Shown in pieces: positions 13,721 to 21,052 of a DNA stretch of 22,353 bases. The stretch is from contig JACPBT010000078.1 of NCBI GenBank assembly GCA_016180145.1, forward strand, positions 1 to 22,353, given 5' to 3'. Under the pieces are notes generated by a model. The model was not told the DNA's origin, made no database searches, and saw only the letters and a list, made by a program, of their open reading frames with translations. Source of the DNA: Candidatus Woesearchaeota archaeon. GTDB taxonomy: Archaea; Nanobdellota; Nanobdellia; Woesearchaeales; UBA10216. Within the stretch, counting starts at the first letter, position 1, and each line of letters opens with the position of its first letter. The translations under genes and the position numbers were made by a program.

Positions 13721-14287
13721 ATGGAATCTGAAAAATCCGGGAAAGGGAAGGGTGCTGAGGGCGTTTTGAAGAGTGTTGAAATCCCTCAGGGCGTTTCCGC
13801 GTCAATTGATGGGGCGGGTGTGCTCTCTGTTAAGGGTCCTAAGGGTGAGGTGCATCGCAGCGTCTCTTCGCTTGGCGTGTCTGTTTCAGTTGAGGCTGGC
13901 GTGATAACGGTTAAGTCTGTTCGCAGCACTAAGAACCTTCGCAAGGTTGCTGGCAGTTTTAATGCTCACATCAGGAACATGGTTGTTGGGGTTACTGAGG
14001 GTTACAGCAGGAAGATGAAGGTTTGTTCCGGGCATTTTCCTATGACCGTTTCAGTTTCGGGTAATGAGCTTATGATAAAGAATTTTGTTGGTGAGAAGAT
14101 GCCTCGCAGGCTGAGGTTGCCTGTTGGTGTTGGCGTTAAGGTTAAGGGCGGCGATGTTGAGCTTGAAAGTTGTGACAAGGAAATGATTGGCAATGTTATG
14201 AGCGCTATTGAAAAGCTGTGCGGCAGGCCTGCTTTTGATAAGCGGGTTTTTCAGGATAATGTTGTGAGGGTTTCGGAAGCTGATTAG
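13721..14287 (+). CDS. rpl6: Ribosomal protein uL6 (large subunit)
   Basis: The 188-residue protein has two uL6 domains. The first contains VEIPQGVSASIDGAGVLSVKGPKGEV, the second YSRKMKVCSGHFPMTVSVSG and FVGEKMPRRLRLPVGVGVKV. A Lys/Gly-rich N-terminal extension of about 15 residues precedes them. uL6 sits near the factor-binding site and sarcin-ricin loop. Confidence 0.95.
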   Translation: MESEKSGKGKGAEGVLKSVEIPQGVSASIDGAGVLSVKGPKGEVHRSVSSLGVSVSVEAGVITVKSVRSTKNLRKVAGSFNAHIRNMVVGVTEGYSRKMKVCSGHFPMTVSVSGNELMIKNFVGEKMPRRLRLPVGVGVKVKGGDVELESCDKEMIGNVMSAIEKLCGRPAFDKRVFQDNVVRVSEAD

Positions 14288-14288
14288 T

Positions 14289-14855
14289 ATGGCAACAGAG
14301 CATTTGCTTGTGGTGAGGAAGGCTTTGAAGGCGCGCAAGCCTCATTTTGTCAGGCAGAACTCTTGGAAGAGGAAGAACAGCAGAATTTCGGCTCCTAAGT
14401 GGCGCCGTCCTAAGGGTTTGCATTCAAAGATGCGTGAGAAGAGGCATGGTAACCTGAAGACGCCTTCTCAGGGTTATCGCTCTCCGAGGGTGGTTCGCGG
14501 TTTTGATGGCTCTGGTATGAGGACTGTTCTTGTAAGCTCTCCGGCTCAGCTTGCGTCTGTCAGGGATGGCGGAGTCGTTATAGCTTCAGGTGTCGGCATG
14601 AGGAAGCGGCTTTTGATAATTAAGGAGTCGCTTAAGATGGGTTTGAGGATAATTGGCATTGATGCAGAGTCTTTTGTTAAGGCTGCTGAGGCGCTGCTTG
14701 AGAAGAGGAAGAAGGCAGGCGCTTCTGTTCCGGTTGGAAAGGTTGCTGCTTCCAAGGCAGCGTCCAAGGCTGCTGTTTCAGGGGAGTTGAGTGAGGAGGA
14801 TAAGCGTTTGCAGGAGAAGAAGAGTGCTGAGAAGATAATTACGAGGCGCGTGTGA
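14289..14855 (+). CDS. rpl32e: Ribosomal protein eL32 (large subunit)
   Basis: The 188-residue protein has the eL32 core FVRQNSWKRKNSRISAPKWRRPKGLHSKMREKR, followed by GYRSPRVVRGF and an interaction helix region. The core ends near residue 140. A further tail of about 45 residues rich in Ala, Lys, Ser and Glu (KVAASKAASKAAV, SEEDKRLQEKKSAEK) is longer than usual. This is an archaeal/eukaryal-specific protein in its standard place between uL6 and eL19. Confidence 0.94.
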   Translation: MATEHLLVVRKALKARKPHFVRQNSWKRKNSRISAPKWRRPKGLHSKMREKRHGNLKTPSQGYRSPRVVRGFDGSGMRTVLVSSPAQLASVRDGGVVIASGVGMRKRLLIIKESLKMGLRIIGIDAESFVKAAEALLEKRKKAGASVPVGKVAASKAASKAAVSGELSEEDKRLQEKKSAEKIITRRV

Positions 14856-14856
14856 A

Positions 14857-15306
14857 ATGATGCTAACTACCCAGAAGCGGATTGCGGCAGGCATTTTCAG
14901 GTGCTCGCCTAAGAAAGTTCATTTTGATGAGGCAAGGCTTGCTGAGATTAAGGAGGCGATAACCAGGCAGGACATTAAATCGCTTATATCTGAGGGTGTT
15001 ATTTCCCGTGTTAGGAGTAATGAGCAGTCAAGGTCAGGGGCGCGTTTCAGGAAGTCTCAGCGCCTGAAGGGGAGGCAGCGCGGGCATGGTTCACGTAAGG
15101 GTTCGCCGTTTGCAAGGGTTTCTGCCAAGAGGAGGTGGATTGGCAGGATAAGGCTTCAGCGTGAGTTTTTGAAGGCGCTGAGGTTGTCAGGTTCTGTTTC
15201 AAAGGAGGTTTATCGTGAGCTTTATTTGAAGGCGAAGGGTGGCTTTTTCAGGAGTCGTCGCCATCTTGAGTTGTATGTTAATGAGCGTGGGTTGATGAAA
15301 AAATGA
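14857..15306 (+). CDS. rpl19e: Ribosomal protein eL19 (large subunit)
   Basis: The 149-residue, strongly basic protein matches eL19: LTTQKRIAAGIFRCSPKKVHFDE, ITRQDIKSLISEGVISR and KGRQRGHGSRKGSPFARVSAKRRWIGRIR. Length is as expected (about 150). It contributes an intersubunit bridge. It starts 1 nt after eL32 and overlaps uL18 as ATGA within an A-tract. Confidence 0.95.
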   Translation: MMLTTQKRIAAGIFRCSPKKVHFDEARLAEIKEAITRQDIKSLISEGVISRVRSNEQSRSGARFRKSQRLKGRQRGHGSRKGSPFARVSAKRRWIGRIRLQREFLKALRLSGSVSKEVYRELYLKAKGGFFRSRRHLELYVNERGLMKK

Positions 15307-15803
15307 AGAATATGATTGCTGTTCAGTTTAGGAGGAAGCGCTCTCAGGCTACGGATTATAGGAAGCGTTTCAGGCTTTTGTCTGCCGGTGTTGAGAGGCT
15401 TGTTGTCAGGAAGACTTCAAGCCAGATTATTGTTCAGCTTGCGAAGTTTGTTAAGGATGGCGATAGAGTGGTTGTTTCGCAGACTTCCAATCTTCTCAGG
15501 CAGTTTGGATGGGCGCATGGGCTTAAGAACACGCCTGCCGCTTACCTGACTGGTTACCTTGCCGGTAAGCAGGCTCTCGCTAAGGGTTTGAAGTCTGCTA
15601 TACTTGATGCCGGTTCTGCGAAGCCGCATGGCGGGGGGAGGGTTTACGCTGCTCTTAAGGGTGCTGTTGATGCCGGGCTTTCAGTTCCATGCTCTCAGGA
15701 CATATTTCCTTCTGATGAGCGGTTGTCAGGCAGGCATATTTCTGATGAGGTTGCTGCCTCGTTCAGTTTGGTTAAGGGGAAAATTGCTGGTGGTAAAAAA
15801 TGA
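15303..15803 (+). CDS. rpl18: Ribosomal protein uL18 (large subunit)
   Basis: The 166-residue protein fits archaeal uL18: FRRKRSQATDYRKRFRLLSAG, VRKTSSQIIVQLAKFVKDGD, YLTGYLAGKQA, then VYAALKGAVDAGLSVPCSQDIFPSDERLSG. It binds 5S rRNA together with uL5. ATGA overlaps at both ends suggest coupled translation with eL19 and uS5. Confidence 0.95.
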   Translation: MKNMIAVQFRRKRSQATDYRKRFRLLSAGVERLVVRKTSSQIIVQLAKFVKDGDRVVVSQTSNLLRQFGWAHGLKNTPAAYLTGYLAGKQALAKGLKSAILDAGSAKPHGGGRVYAALKGAVDAGLSVPCSQDIFPSDERLSGRHISDEVAASFSLVKGKIAGGKK

Positions 15804-16603
15804 CTGGTGACGAGGAAACTGTGGTGGTTGAGCCTGTTGTGGCTGATGCGGTTGTAGCTGAAGTTCCTGAGGTAGAGGTAAAGGTTGAAGGGCATGGCGT
15901 TTTTGAGAAGCCTTTCAGGGTTGATGATTGGAATCCGAAAACCTCGCTTGGAAGGAAGGTTAAGAATGGTGAGATCACCAGTATTGACCAGATAATTGAT
16001 TCTGGGCTTCGCATTCTTGAGCCTGAGATAGTTGATGCGCTTCTTCCCAATCTTTCTGCTGAGATGCTGATGGTTGGTCAGGCTAAGGGTAAGTTTGGCG
16101 GCGGGCAGAGGAGAACATTCCGTCAGACTCAGAAAAAGACTGCTGAGGGCAACAAGCCGAGTTTTGCCACGTTTGTTGTTGTTGGGAACAGGAATGGTTA
16201 TGTTGGTCTTGGCTATGGTAAGTCAAAGGAGACTGTGCCTGCAAGGGAGAAGGCTTTGAGGAGTGCAAAGCTCAACATTATGAAGGTCAGGCGTGGTTGC
16301 GGCAGTTGGCAGTGTTTCTGTAAGTCTCCGCACAGTATACCTTTGCAGGTTAGTGCTCATGTTGGTTCAATCACTATAACGCTTATTCCTGCTCCAAGGG
16401 GTGCAGGGCTTAGGGTTGCTTCGGAGTGCAGGAAGCTTCTTTCTGCAGCAGGGATTACTGATGTGTGGAGCCAGACTCTTGGCACTACGCAGACTACTAT
16501 TAATCTTGTTTCTGCCTGCTTTAATGCGCTTAAAAATCTTAACCGGGTGAAGCTTAGGGACTCCCATGTTGAGGCGCTTGGAATGTCTGAGGGTGGAAAA
16601 TGA
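15800..16603 (+). CDS. rps5: Ribosomal protein uS5 (small subunit)
   Basis: The 267-residue protein has an acidic, Val/Glu-rich N-terminal extension of about 30 residues that is not part of the fold. The double-stranded RNA-binding domain (TFVVVGNRNGYVGLGYGKSKETVPAREKA) and the C-terminal domain (APRGAGLRVASECRKLLSAAGITDVWSQTLG) follow. uS5 lines the mRNA entry channel and affects decoding accuracy. Confidence 0.95.
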   Translation: MTGDEETVVVEPVVADAVVAEVPEVEVKVEGHGVFEKPFRVDDWNPKTSLGRKVKNGEITSIDQIIDSGLRILEPEIVDALLPNLSAEMLMVGQAKGKFGGGQRRTFRQTQKKTAEGNKPSFATFVVVGNRNGYVGLGYGKSKETVPAREKALRSAKLNIMKVRRGCGSWQCFCKSPHSIPLQVSAHVGSITITLIPAPRGAGLRVASECRKLLSAAGITDVWSQTLGTTQTTINLVSACFNALKNLNRVKLRDSHVEALGMSEGGK

Positions 16604-16941
16604 TTGCTATTGTCAGGGTTAGGGGGATTATCGGCACAAGCAATGCGGTTGAGGATACTTTGCGTATGCTTCACCTTTTCAGGAAGAACTACTGCACCGT
16701 AATTGAGGACACGCCTCGCAATCGTGGTATGGTGCTGAAGGTAAAGGATTTTGTTACATGGGGCGTTCTTGATGATAAGACCGGGCAGTTATTGGGAGAG
16801 AAGTCAAATAAGCCTTACATAAGGCTTAATAGCCCGAGGAAAGGCTTTGGCAGGAAGGGTATTAAGCAGCCGTTTTCCCGTGGTGGTGGCATTGGCGACA
16901 GGAAAGAGAAGATTAATGATTTGATTCAAAGGATGATGTGA
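16600..16941 (+). CDS. rpl30: Ribosomal protein uL30, shortened form (large subunit)
   Basis: The 113-residue protein has the uL30 fold: MIAIVRVRGIIGTSNAVEDTL, then CTVIEDTPRNRGMVLKVKDFVTWG. It ends with the archaeal C-terminal SPRKGFGRKGIKQPFSRGGGIGDRKEKINDLI. Archaeal uL30 is usually about 150 residues with a helical insertion after VTWG. Here that region is only about 20 residues long, so the central insertion is missing. Frame and both ends are intact, so this is a compact form, not a truncated gene. Confidence 0.93.
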   Translation: MIAIVRVRGIIGTSNAVEDTLRMLHLFRKNYCTVIEDTPRNRGMVLKVKDFVTWGVLDDKTGQLLGEKSNKPYIRLNSPRKGFGRKGIKQPFSRGGGIGDRKEKINDLIQRMM

Positions 16942-16942
16942 T

Positions 16943-17437
16943 ATGGTTGTTAATAAGAGAAGGAAGCATTCAAGGTTGCGCGGCAGCCACACCCATGGTT
17001 GGGGTGCTATGAAAAAGCATCGTGGCTCAGGTAATCGTGGTGGTGCTGGGCATTCAGGCACTGGTAAGAGGGCTGAGAGTAATATGCCTTCTATCTGGCA
17101 TATTAAGGGTTATTTTGGTAAGCACGGTTTTGTTAATCGCGGGCATCGTGTTAGCATGAGGTCTGTGACTCTTTCGTGGATTGAGGAGCATGTTGAAAAG
17201 CTTGTTGCGAAGAATCTTGCGAAGAGGGAGGGTTCTGCTTACTCTGTTAATCTGGATGATTTGGGGTATAATAAGCTGCTTGTAAAAGGCAGGGTTGTGA
17301 AAAGGCTTATAATCCGCTCTGATTATGCAAGCCGCAATGCAATAACTGCGGTTGAGGCTGCAGGCGGTCAGGTTATTCTGTCTAAAAAGGAGGAAAAGTC
17401 TGATGGGGTTCAAGGAGCTGCTGCTAAATCTTCCTGA
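16943..17437 (+). CDS. rpl15: Ribosomal protein uL15 (large subunit)
   Basis: The 164-residue protein has the glycine-rich N-terminus RRKHSRLRGSHTHGWGAMKKHRGSGNRGGAGHSG typical of archaeal uL15, and the C-terminal domain ending AVEAAGGQVILSK. The 3' end overlaps the true secY start (17403) by 35 nt in another frame. Confidence 0.95.
   Translation: MVVNKRRKHSRLRGSHTHGWGAMKKHRGSGNRGGAGHSGTGKRAESNMPSIWHIKGYFGKHGFVNRGHRVSMRSVTLSWIEEHVEKLVAKNLAKREGSAYSVNLDDLGYNKLLVKGRVVKRLIIRSDYASRNAITAVEAAGGQVILSKKEEKSDGVQGAAAKSS
17389..17393 (+). promoter_or_regulatory. Shine-Dalgarno GGAGG deciding the secY start
   Basis: GGAGG lies inside uL15 and 9 nt before ATG 17403. Upstream in-frame codons from 17352 lack such a site and would add residues unlike SecY, so 17403 is the start. 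Confidence 0.75.
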
Positions 17438-18785
17438 GGTTTCTTCTCCCTCTGAGAAGAAGCTGCCTTTTAGGGAGAAGTTTAAGTGGACTGCTATTGT
17501 TCTTGTGCTTTTCTTTGCCCTTGGGCTTGTCCCCTTGTTTGGGCTTGGCGCTAATTCGCTTGCCCAGTTTCAGTTTCTTTCTCTTATTCTTGGCGCGGAG
17601 TTTGGTTCAATAATTTCGCTTGGTATTGGTCCTATTGTTACTGCTTCTATTCTGTTGCAGCTTCTTAGCGGTGCCGGCATTATTAAGTTTAATCTTCAGG
17701 AGGCTGATGGCAAGCGGCTTTTTCAGGGCGTTCAGAAGGCAATGGCTTTGTTGTTTGTAGTGTTTGAGGCTTCCATTTATGTTTTTACAGGCGGCTTGGC
17801 TCCTGCTCAGGGCTTTTCACCTTTGATGATAATCTTTCAGCTCATTCTTGGCGGTGTTCTTATACTTTTCATGGATGAGGTTGTCAGCAAGTGGGGTTTT
17901 GGCTCTGGTGTCAGTCTTTTTATTGCGGCTGGTGTTTCAAAGGAGATTATGGTAAGGCTTCTCAGCCCTCTCAGCCAGTCCGGCGGACTTGCCTTTACTT
18001 CAGGTGAGGCGCCTATTGGCGCGTTGCTTTCAATATTTTATTTCATCGCGGCAGGCGACTTGAGGGAGGTGGCTTTTAACCTTGTTGAGATTCTTGCTAC
18101 AGTTATTGTTTTCATGATTGCGGTTTATGCCCAGTCTATGAAGGTTGAGGTTCCTCTTTCGTTTGGGAGGGTTAGGGGTCAGGGCATCAGGTGGCCTCTT
18201 GCTTTCATTTACACGAGCAATATTCCTGTGATTCTTACTGCTGCTTTGCTTGCCAATGTTCAGCTTTGGGCGAGGCTTCTTGAGAGCAGGGGCATTCCCT
18301 TGCTTGGCACTTTCGGCCCAGGCGGTGTTGGCGTTTCAGGGCTTGCTGCGTGGGTTAGCAGCCCAAATCTTCTTCCAAATGTTATTCGCGGCATTGCACA
18401 GCCTGTTGATTTTGCACGCGCCCTTACTTATGCCCTTTTCCTGATTGCCGGTTCTGTTCTTTTCTCAATATTTTGGGTGAAGACGGCAGGCATGGATGCA
18501 AAGAGCCAGGCTGCCAAGATGATGCAGTATGGTTTGCAGATTCCTGGTTTCAGGAAGGACGAGAGGATTCTTGAGAGCCTGCTTAACCGTTACATTCCCG
18601 CCCTTACTGTTATGGGTGCTGTTACTGTCGGCTTTCTGGCTTCAATAGCTGATGTTTCCGGTGCGCTTACCTCAGGCACAGGCTTGCTGCTTTCTGTTAT
18701 GATAATTTACAAGCTTTATGAGGAGATTGCCCAGCAGCACGCTGTTGACATGAATCCAATGTTGAGGCGCTTTATTGAGAAGTGA
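17403..18785 (+). CDS. secY: Preprotein translocase subunit SecY
   Basis: The product is 460 residues from ATG 17403, matching archaeal SecY. It begins with the amphipathic N-terminal helix FKELLLNLPEVSSPSEKKLPFREKFKWTA and has about ten transmembrane helices. Recognisable parts are GLGANSLAQFQFLSLILGAEFGSIISLGIGPIVTASILLQLL (plug and TM2 region) and QSMKVEVPLSFGRVRGQG with FIYTSNIPVILTAALLANVQ, the cytoplasmic loop and TM7. SecY is the protein-conducting channel. It lies directly downstream of uL15, as in most archaea; the start overlaps uL15. Confidence 0.96.
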   Translation: MGFKELLLNLPEVSSPSEKKLPFREKFKWTAIVLVLFFALGLVPLFGLGANSLAQFQFLSLILGAEFGSIISLGIGPIVTASILLQLLSGAGIIKFNLQEADGKRLFQGVQKAMALLFVVFEASIYVFTGGLAPAQGFSPLMIIFQLILGGVLILFMDEVVSKWGFGSGVSLFIAAGVSKEIMVRLLSPLSQSGGLAFTSGEAPIGALLSIFYFIAAGDLREVAFNLVEILATVIVFMIAVYAQSMKVEVPLSFGRVRGQGIRWPLAFIYTSNIPVILTAALLANVQLWARLLESRGIPLLGTFGPGGVGVSGLAAWVSSPNLLPNVIRGIAQPVDFARALTYALFLIAGSVLFSIFWVKTAGMDAKSQAAKMMQYGLQIPGFRKDERILESLLNRYIPALTVMGAVTVGFLASIADVSGALTSGTGLLLSVMIIYKLYEEIAQQHAVDMNPMLRRFIEK

Positions 18786-19573
18786 TGAACATGTTTTTTC
18801 TTGATTTTCTCAGGCTGATGCCGCCTTTGGCTGCAATTTTTGTTATTTCTCTTTTTGTTGCGGTTTTTGTTACTGTGATTTATAAGTTCACTACCAATCA
18901 GGGCATGATAAAAACCCTCCATCAGGAAATGAAAGCCCTCAGGGAGGCTATTAAGGGCACTAAAGACCCTTCTCAGGCGTCTGCGCTTAATAAGCAGCTT
19001 ATGGAGAAGACCATGCAGCAGATGACGAGTTCAATGAAGTCTACTTTCATTACGCTTGTTCCTATGTTTGTCATTTTTGCATGGATTGGGGGCAATTTTG
19101 CTTTTCTTAATGTTGAGCCTGGAGAGGAGTTCACAGCCTCAATGGAATTCGTGCCTGGCACTGCCGGCGCTGCCGCCATGTCTGCTCCCACTCTTGAGCT
19201 TCTTGGCAATTCTTCACAGACTATTGCAAATGGAAAGGCTGTCTGGCGCCTTAGGGGAAGCGAGGGCGTTCACGTCATTTCATATTCTTTTGGCGATGAA
19301 ACTTATACGAGGGAGGTTCTTATTGCAAAAAAGTGGGATTACCTTGACCCTTATCTTGAGAAGGAGAAAAAGCTTTTTGGCTTGATTAATACTGGTGATA
19401 AGAATCCTGTTAAGCGCGATAGCCCTGTTGTCAAGGTTGCAGTTGATTTGCCTCCTGTTCATCCTTTCGGCAGCCTTCTGTTTTTTGGCTGGCAGCCGGG
19501 CTGGCTTGGCTCCTATTTCCTTTTCACGCTCCTTTTGACTTTCCCTGTGAGGAAGCTGCTTAAAGTCCACTGA
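18785..19573 (+). CDS. DUF106 (EMC3/TMCO1, YidC-like) membrane insertase
   Basis: The 262-residue protein belongs to the archaeal DUF106 family of the Oxa1 superfamily. It has a first transmembrane helix (about 13-33), a cytoplasmic coiled-coil arm (about 38-85, MIKTLHQEMKALREAIKGT), TM2 (about 88-108) and TM3 near the C-terminus (about 236-257) followed by RKLLKVH. Between TM2 and TM3 lies an outside Ig-like insertion of about 120 residues (AFLNVEPGEEFTASMEF to YTREVLIAKKW). Family members bind ribosomes and insert membrane proteins, fitting the place after secY. ATG 18785 overlaps the secY stop by one base (TGATG); 18791 is an alternative. The adk gene, often between secY and this gene, is missing. 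Confidence 0.88.
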   Translation: MNMFFLDFLRLMPPLAAIFVISLFVAVFVTVIYKFTTNQGMIKTLHQEMKALREAIKGTKDPSQASALNKQLMEKTMQQMTSSMKSTFITLVPMFVIFAWIGGNFAFLNVEPGEEFTASMEFVPGTAGAAAMSAPTLELLGNSSQTIANGKAVWRLRGSEGVHVISYSFGDETYTREVLIAKKWDYLDPYLEKEKKLFGLINTGDKNPVKRDSPVVKVAVDLPPVHPFGSLLFFGWQPGWLGSYFLFTLLLTFPVRKLLKVH

Positions 19574-19589
19574 CGGTATAGTAAATTGG

Positions 19590-19602
19590 GGATTAGTAAT
19601 CC
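19590..19602. repeat. Short palindrome GGATTA-G-TAATCC
   Basis: This is a perfect 6+6 bp inverted repeat with one central base, 16 nt after the DUF106 stop. It could be a protein-binding site or form a very tight stem. No role is assigned. Confidence 0.4.
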
Positions 19603-19607
19603 TGTAA

Positions 19608-19679
19608 ATGGCAAACAAGGGTGTGCGTGTTATAAAACGGCGGGAGATGGTTGGAGTATTTTTCAGTATTTACTTATAA
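19608..19679 (+). CDS. Possible 23-codon remnant downstream of DUF106
   Basis: ATG 19608 opens MANKGVRVIKRREMVGVFFS and IYL before TAA at 677-679 of that kilobase. It lies where the next operon gene would be expected, is basic at the start and then stops inside the 3' end of the minus-strand RelA/SpoT gene (17-nt overlap). It may be the 5' stump of a gene cut off by the inserted segment, or chance. No Shine-Dalgarno is visible, and a TATA-like TTATAAAA (19630-19637) falls within it. Confidence 0.2.
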   Translation: MANKGVRVIKRREMVGVFFSIYL

Positions 19680-20730
19680 TCTTTTGTATGGCATATAAAA
19701 ATTCTCCGCTGTCTACGAAATAATTAGGATATGCTTTTTTCAAATCAGTAATGTTGTCTGCTCCAACAAGCACGACATCAAATTCCTTCTTTCCTATGTT
19801 TTTCTTTTCAATTTCGGCATAACGCTGAATTGCTTTTTGTTCATTATCCTTAGTATAAACTGAAATATCCAATTTTTCTCTTAAAATATCTAATTCTAAT
19901 AAAAAGTATTGATATCTTTTGTTCTGTTTAATCGTCTCCTGAAAAACTTTAACTGCGTGCGTCCAACCCCTCATTACCTTTATGACGCTTAATTGAGCTT
20001 CTATTTCCTTAATTTTCAGACATAGTTCTTTTTCATCAGTTGGGGTGTCTGGAACAAGGGGGCATCTCTCAATCTTAGCGAAGGCAGAACCAACCAACTT
20101 AAAGAATTCCATCCATTCTTTTTGTCCTTCATTAGATTTAATAGCTTGTCTTGTAAAAAAATCAACGGTTTCTACGGCTGTTGCCCAGAGATGTTGTAGT
20201 CTTGATCTTATTTGAACTTCTACAAGCAAGCCGTTATATTCTGTTTTTCCCTTATCGCTGTTATACTTGTAGATTAAGTGAATGCTTCTATAACCATCAT
20301 TTTTAGGGTTATCTATGTAATTCTTTTCGCCAACTTTCTTGTGCTTCAAATCTCCTTTTATGAAATAGTCTTGGTATAACTTTCGCGCTAAATTTACAGT
20401 AGATAATACTGCTCTACACCCTCCAAGATCTTGCATTTGAGATAATTTCATTGTTGGGAGGTGTCCATTATAGCTTCTTTTTAATTTATTTATAATAGCG
20501 TGAACACGCTTTAGACGTTGAACTGTTAAGGAATTTTTGTCTATAGTTCTTGCTTTTTCCCTTAGCCTCTTTTTAAATACGTGCATTGGGTAGCTGTGTA
20601 TTGCCCGCCAATTATTTAAGATTTCAAGCGCTTTATTTCTTTCATCTTCAGAATAGTTATCACTGATTAATATATCCCCGGCTCGATTGATTTCTCCTTT
20701 GGAGTATCCTTTCGGTTTTACCCATTCCAT
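19663..20730 (-). CDS. RelA/SpoT-domain nucleotidyltransferase
   Basis: The 355-residue protein has a RelA/SpoT synthetase domain at residues about 45-195: HVFKKRLREKA, MKLSQMQDLGGCRAVL (Asp101, Arg106), NYIDNPKNDGYRSIHLIYKY (138-156) and VEVQIRSRLQHLWATAVE (Glu171, His180). Asp101 and Glu171 correspond to the catalytic metal-binding pair of pyrophosphokinases, so it should transfer pyrophosphate from ATP. Whether the acceptor is GDP/GTP (alarmone) or tRNA, as in toxic small synthetases, cannot be told. There is no HD hydrolase, TGS or ACT domain. Residues 200-355 are a helical, Lys/Glu-rich C-terminal part. It is convergent with the ribosomal operon, clearly more AT-rich and uses other codons than its neighbours, and lies next to an IS66 element, which points to horizontal gain. 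Confidence 0.85.
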   Translation of the reverse strand: MEWVKPKGYSKGEINRAGDILISDNYSEDERNKALEILNNWRAIHSYPMHVFKKRLREKARTIDKNSLTVQRLKRVHAIINKLKRSYNGHLPTMKLSQMQDLGGCRAVLSTVNLARKLYQDYFIKGDLKHKKVGEKNYIDNPKNDGYRSIHLIYKYNSDKGKTEYNGLLVEVQIRSRLQHLWATAVETVDFFTRQAIKSNEGQKEWMEFFKLVGSAFAKIERCPLVPDTPTDEKELCLKIKEIEAQLSVIKVMRGWTHAVKVFQETIKQNKRYQYFLLELDILREKLDISVYTKDNEQKAIQRYAEIEKKNIGKKEFDVVLVGADNITDLKKAYPNYFVDSGEFLYAIQKIISKY

Positions 20731-20749
20731 AATCTAAGAGAATACACAC

Positions 20750-20762
20750 TTCTATTTAAATC
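20750..20762 (-). promoter_or_regulatory. TATA-box promoter of the RelA/SpoT gene, leaderless
   Basis: On the minus strand, a purine-rich AAGAGAAGA precedes TTTAAATA (plus-strand 20753-20760), centred 26 nt before the ATG at 20730. Transcription would therefore start at or next to the ATG, giving a leaderless mRNA. This is a normal archaeal promoter, so the gene is likely expressed. Confidence 0.55.
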
Positions 20763-20809
20763 TTCTCTTTTTGCGCAGAAACATTATAGACGAGAAAAAA
20801 TGAAAAACA

Positions 20810-20931
20810 CTATCCAATGTCGTTTTTGCGCAGTTTACTTTTCTTCGGCGTGTTTCGGTAGAGGCTTTTACACTTTGGGCAAATTAACGGTTCTTGTTCT
20901 TTTCCTCATCTCTTATCTCAATTTTAGCCAT
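20810..20931 (-). pseudogene. Possible broken zinc-ribbon mini-gene
   Basis: On the minus strand ATG at 20931 reads MAKIEIRDEEKNKNR and stops. Shifting by one base just before that stop, the frame continues as LICPKCKSLYRNTPKKSKLR and KNDIG, ending at TAG (20810-20812). Joined, it would be a roughly 40-residue basic protein with one CPKC zinc knuckle. It lies 79 nt upstream of the RelA/SpoT gene on the same strand. A single missing base near 20887-20890 would explain the break. The join is inference; the plus-strand ORF over the same bases looks less protein-like. Confidence 0.35.
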
Positions 20932-20937
20932 AAACTA

Positions 20938-20991
20938 CTTGGAATGGCAGTTAATCAACTGGAGCTTGACCGAACAACCTTAACAGCCAAG
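20938..20991. repeat. Imperfect inverted repeat left of the IS66 element
   Basis: CTTGG (20938-20942) and GTTAA (20950-20954) pair in order with TTAAC (20980-20984) and CCAAG (20987-20991), with bulges between. The inner part includes CAGTT/AACTG. No tRNA or other known RNA could be folded from it. Apart from this, I see nothing in 20932-21011. Confidence 0.3.
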
Positions 20992-21011
20992 GAATGAACG
21001 GCACCCAAATC

Positions 21012-21025
21012 GTATCTGCTAACGG
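21012..21025 (+). repeat. IS66 left terminal inverted repeat
   Basis: GTATCTGCTAACGG is the exact reverse complement of 22339-22352. Confidence 0.9.
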
Positions 21026-21052
21026 GTAAAACCGAAAAAAAGTTGTAGTAGT

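Noticed and set aside
17352..17402. Upstream start for SecY giving 477 residues
   Set aside because: The extra residues are uL15 coding sequence read in another frame; the GGAGG at 17389 fixes the start at 17403.
20765..20835. Direct repeat TTTTTGCGCAG (near 20768 and 20824)
   Set aside because: Only two short copies with different flanks; too little to call an element end or regulatory repeat.
20800..20997. 65-codon plus-strand frame (MKNTIQCRFCAVYF...)
   Set aside because: There is no ribosome site or family resemblance; the minus-strand reading with CPKC is more protein-like.
20938..20997. Possible tRNA or small RNA in the imperfect inverted repeat
   Set aside because: No cloverleaf, no T-loop consensus and no C/D boxes could be placed.
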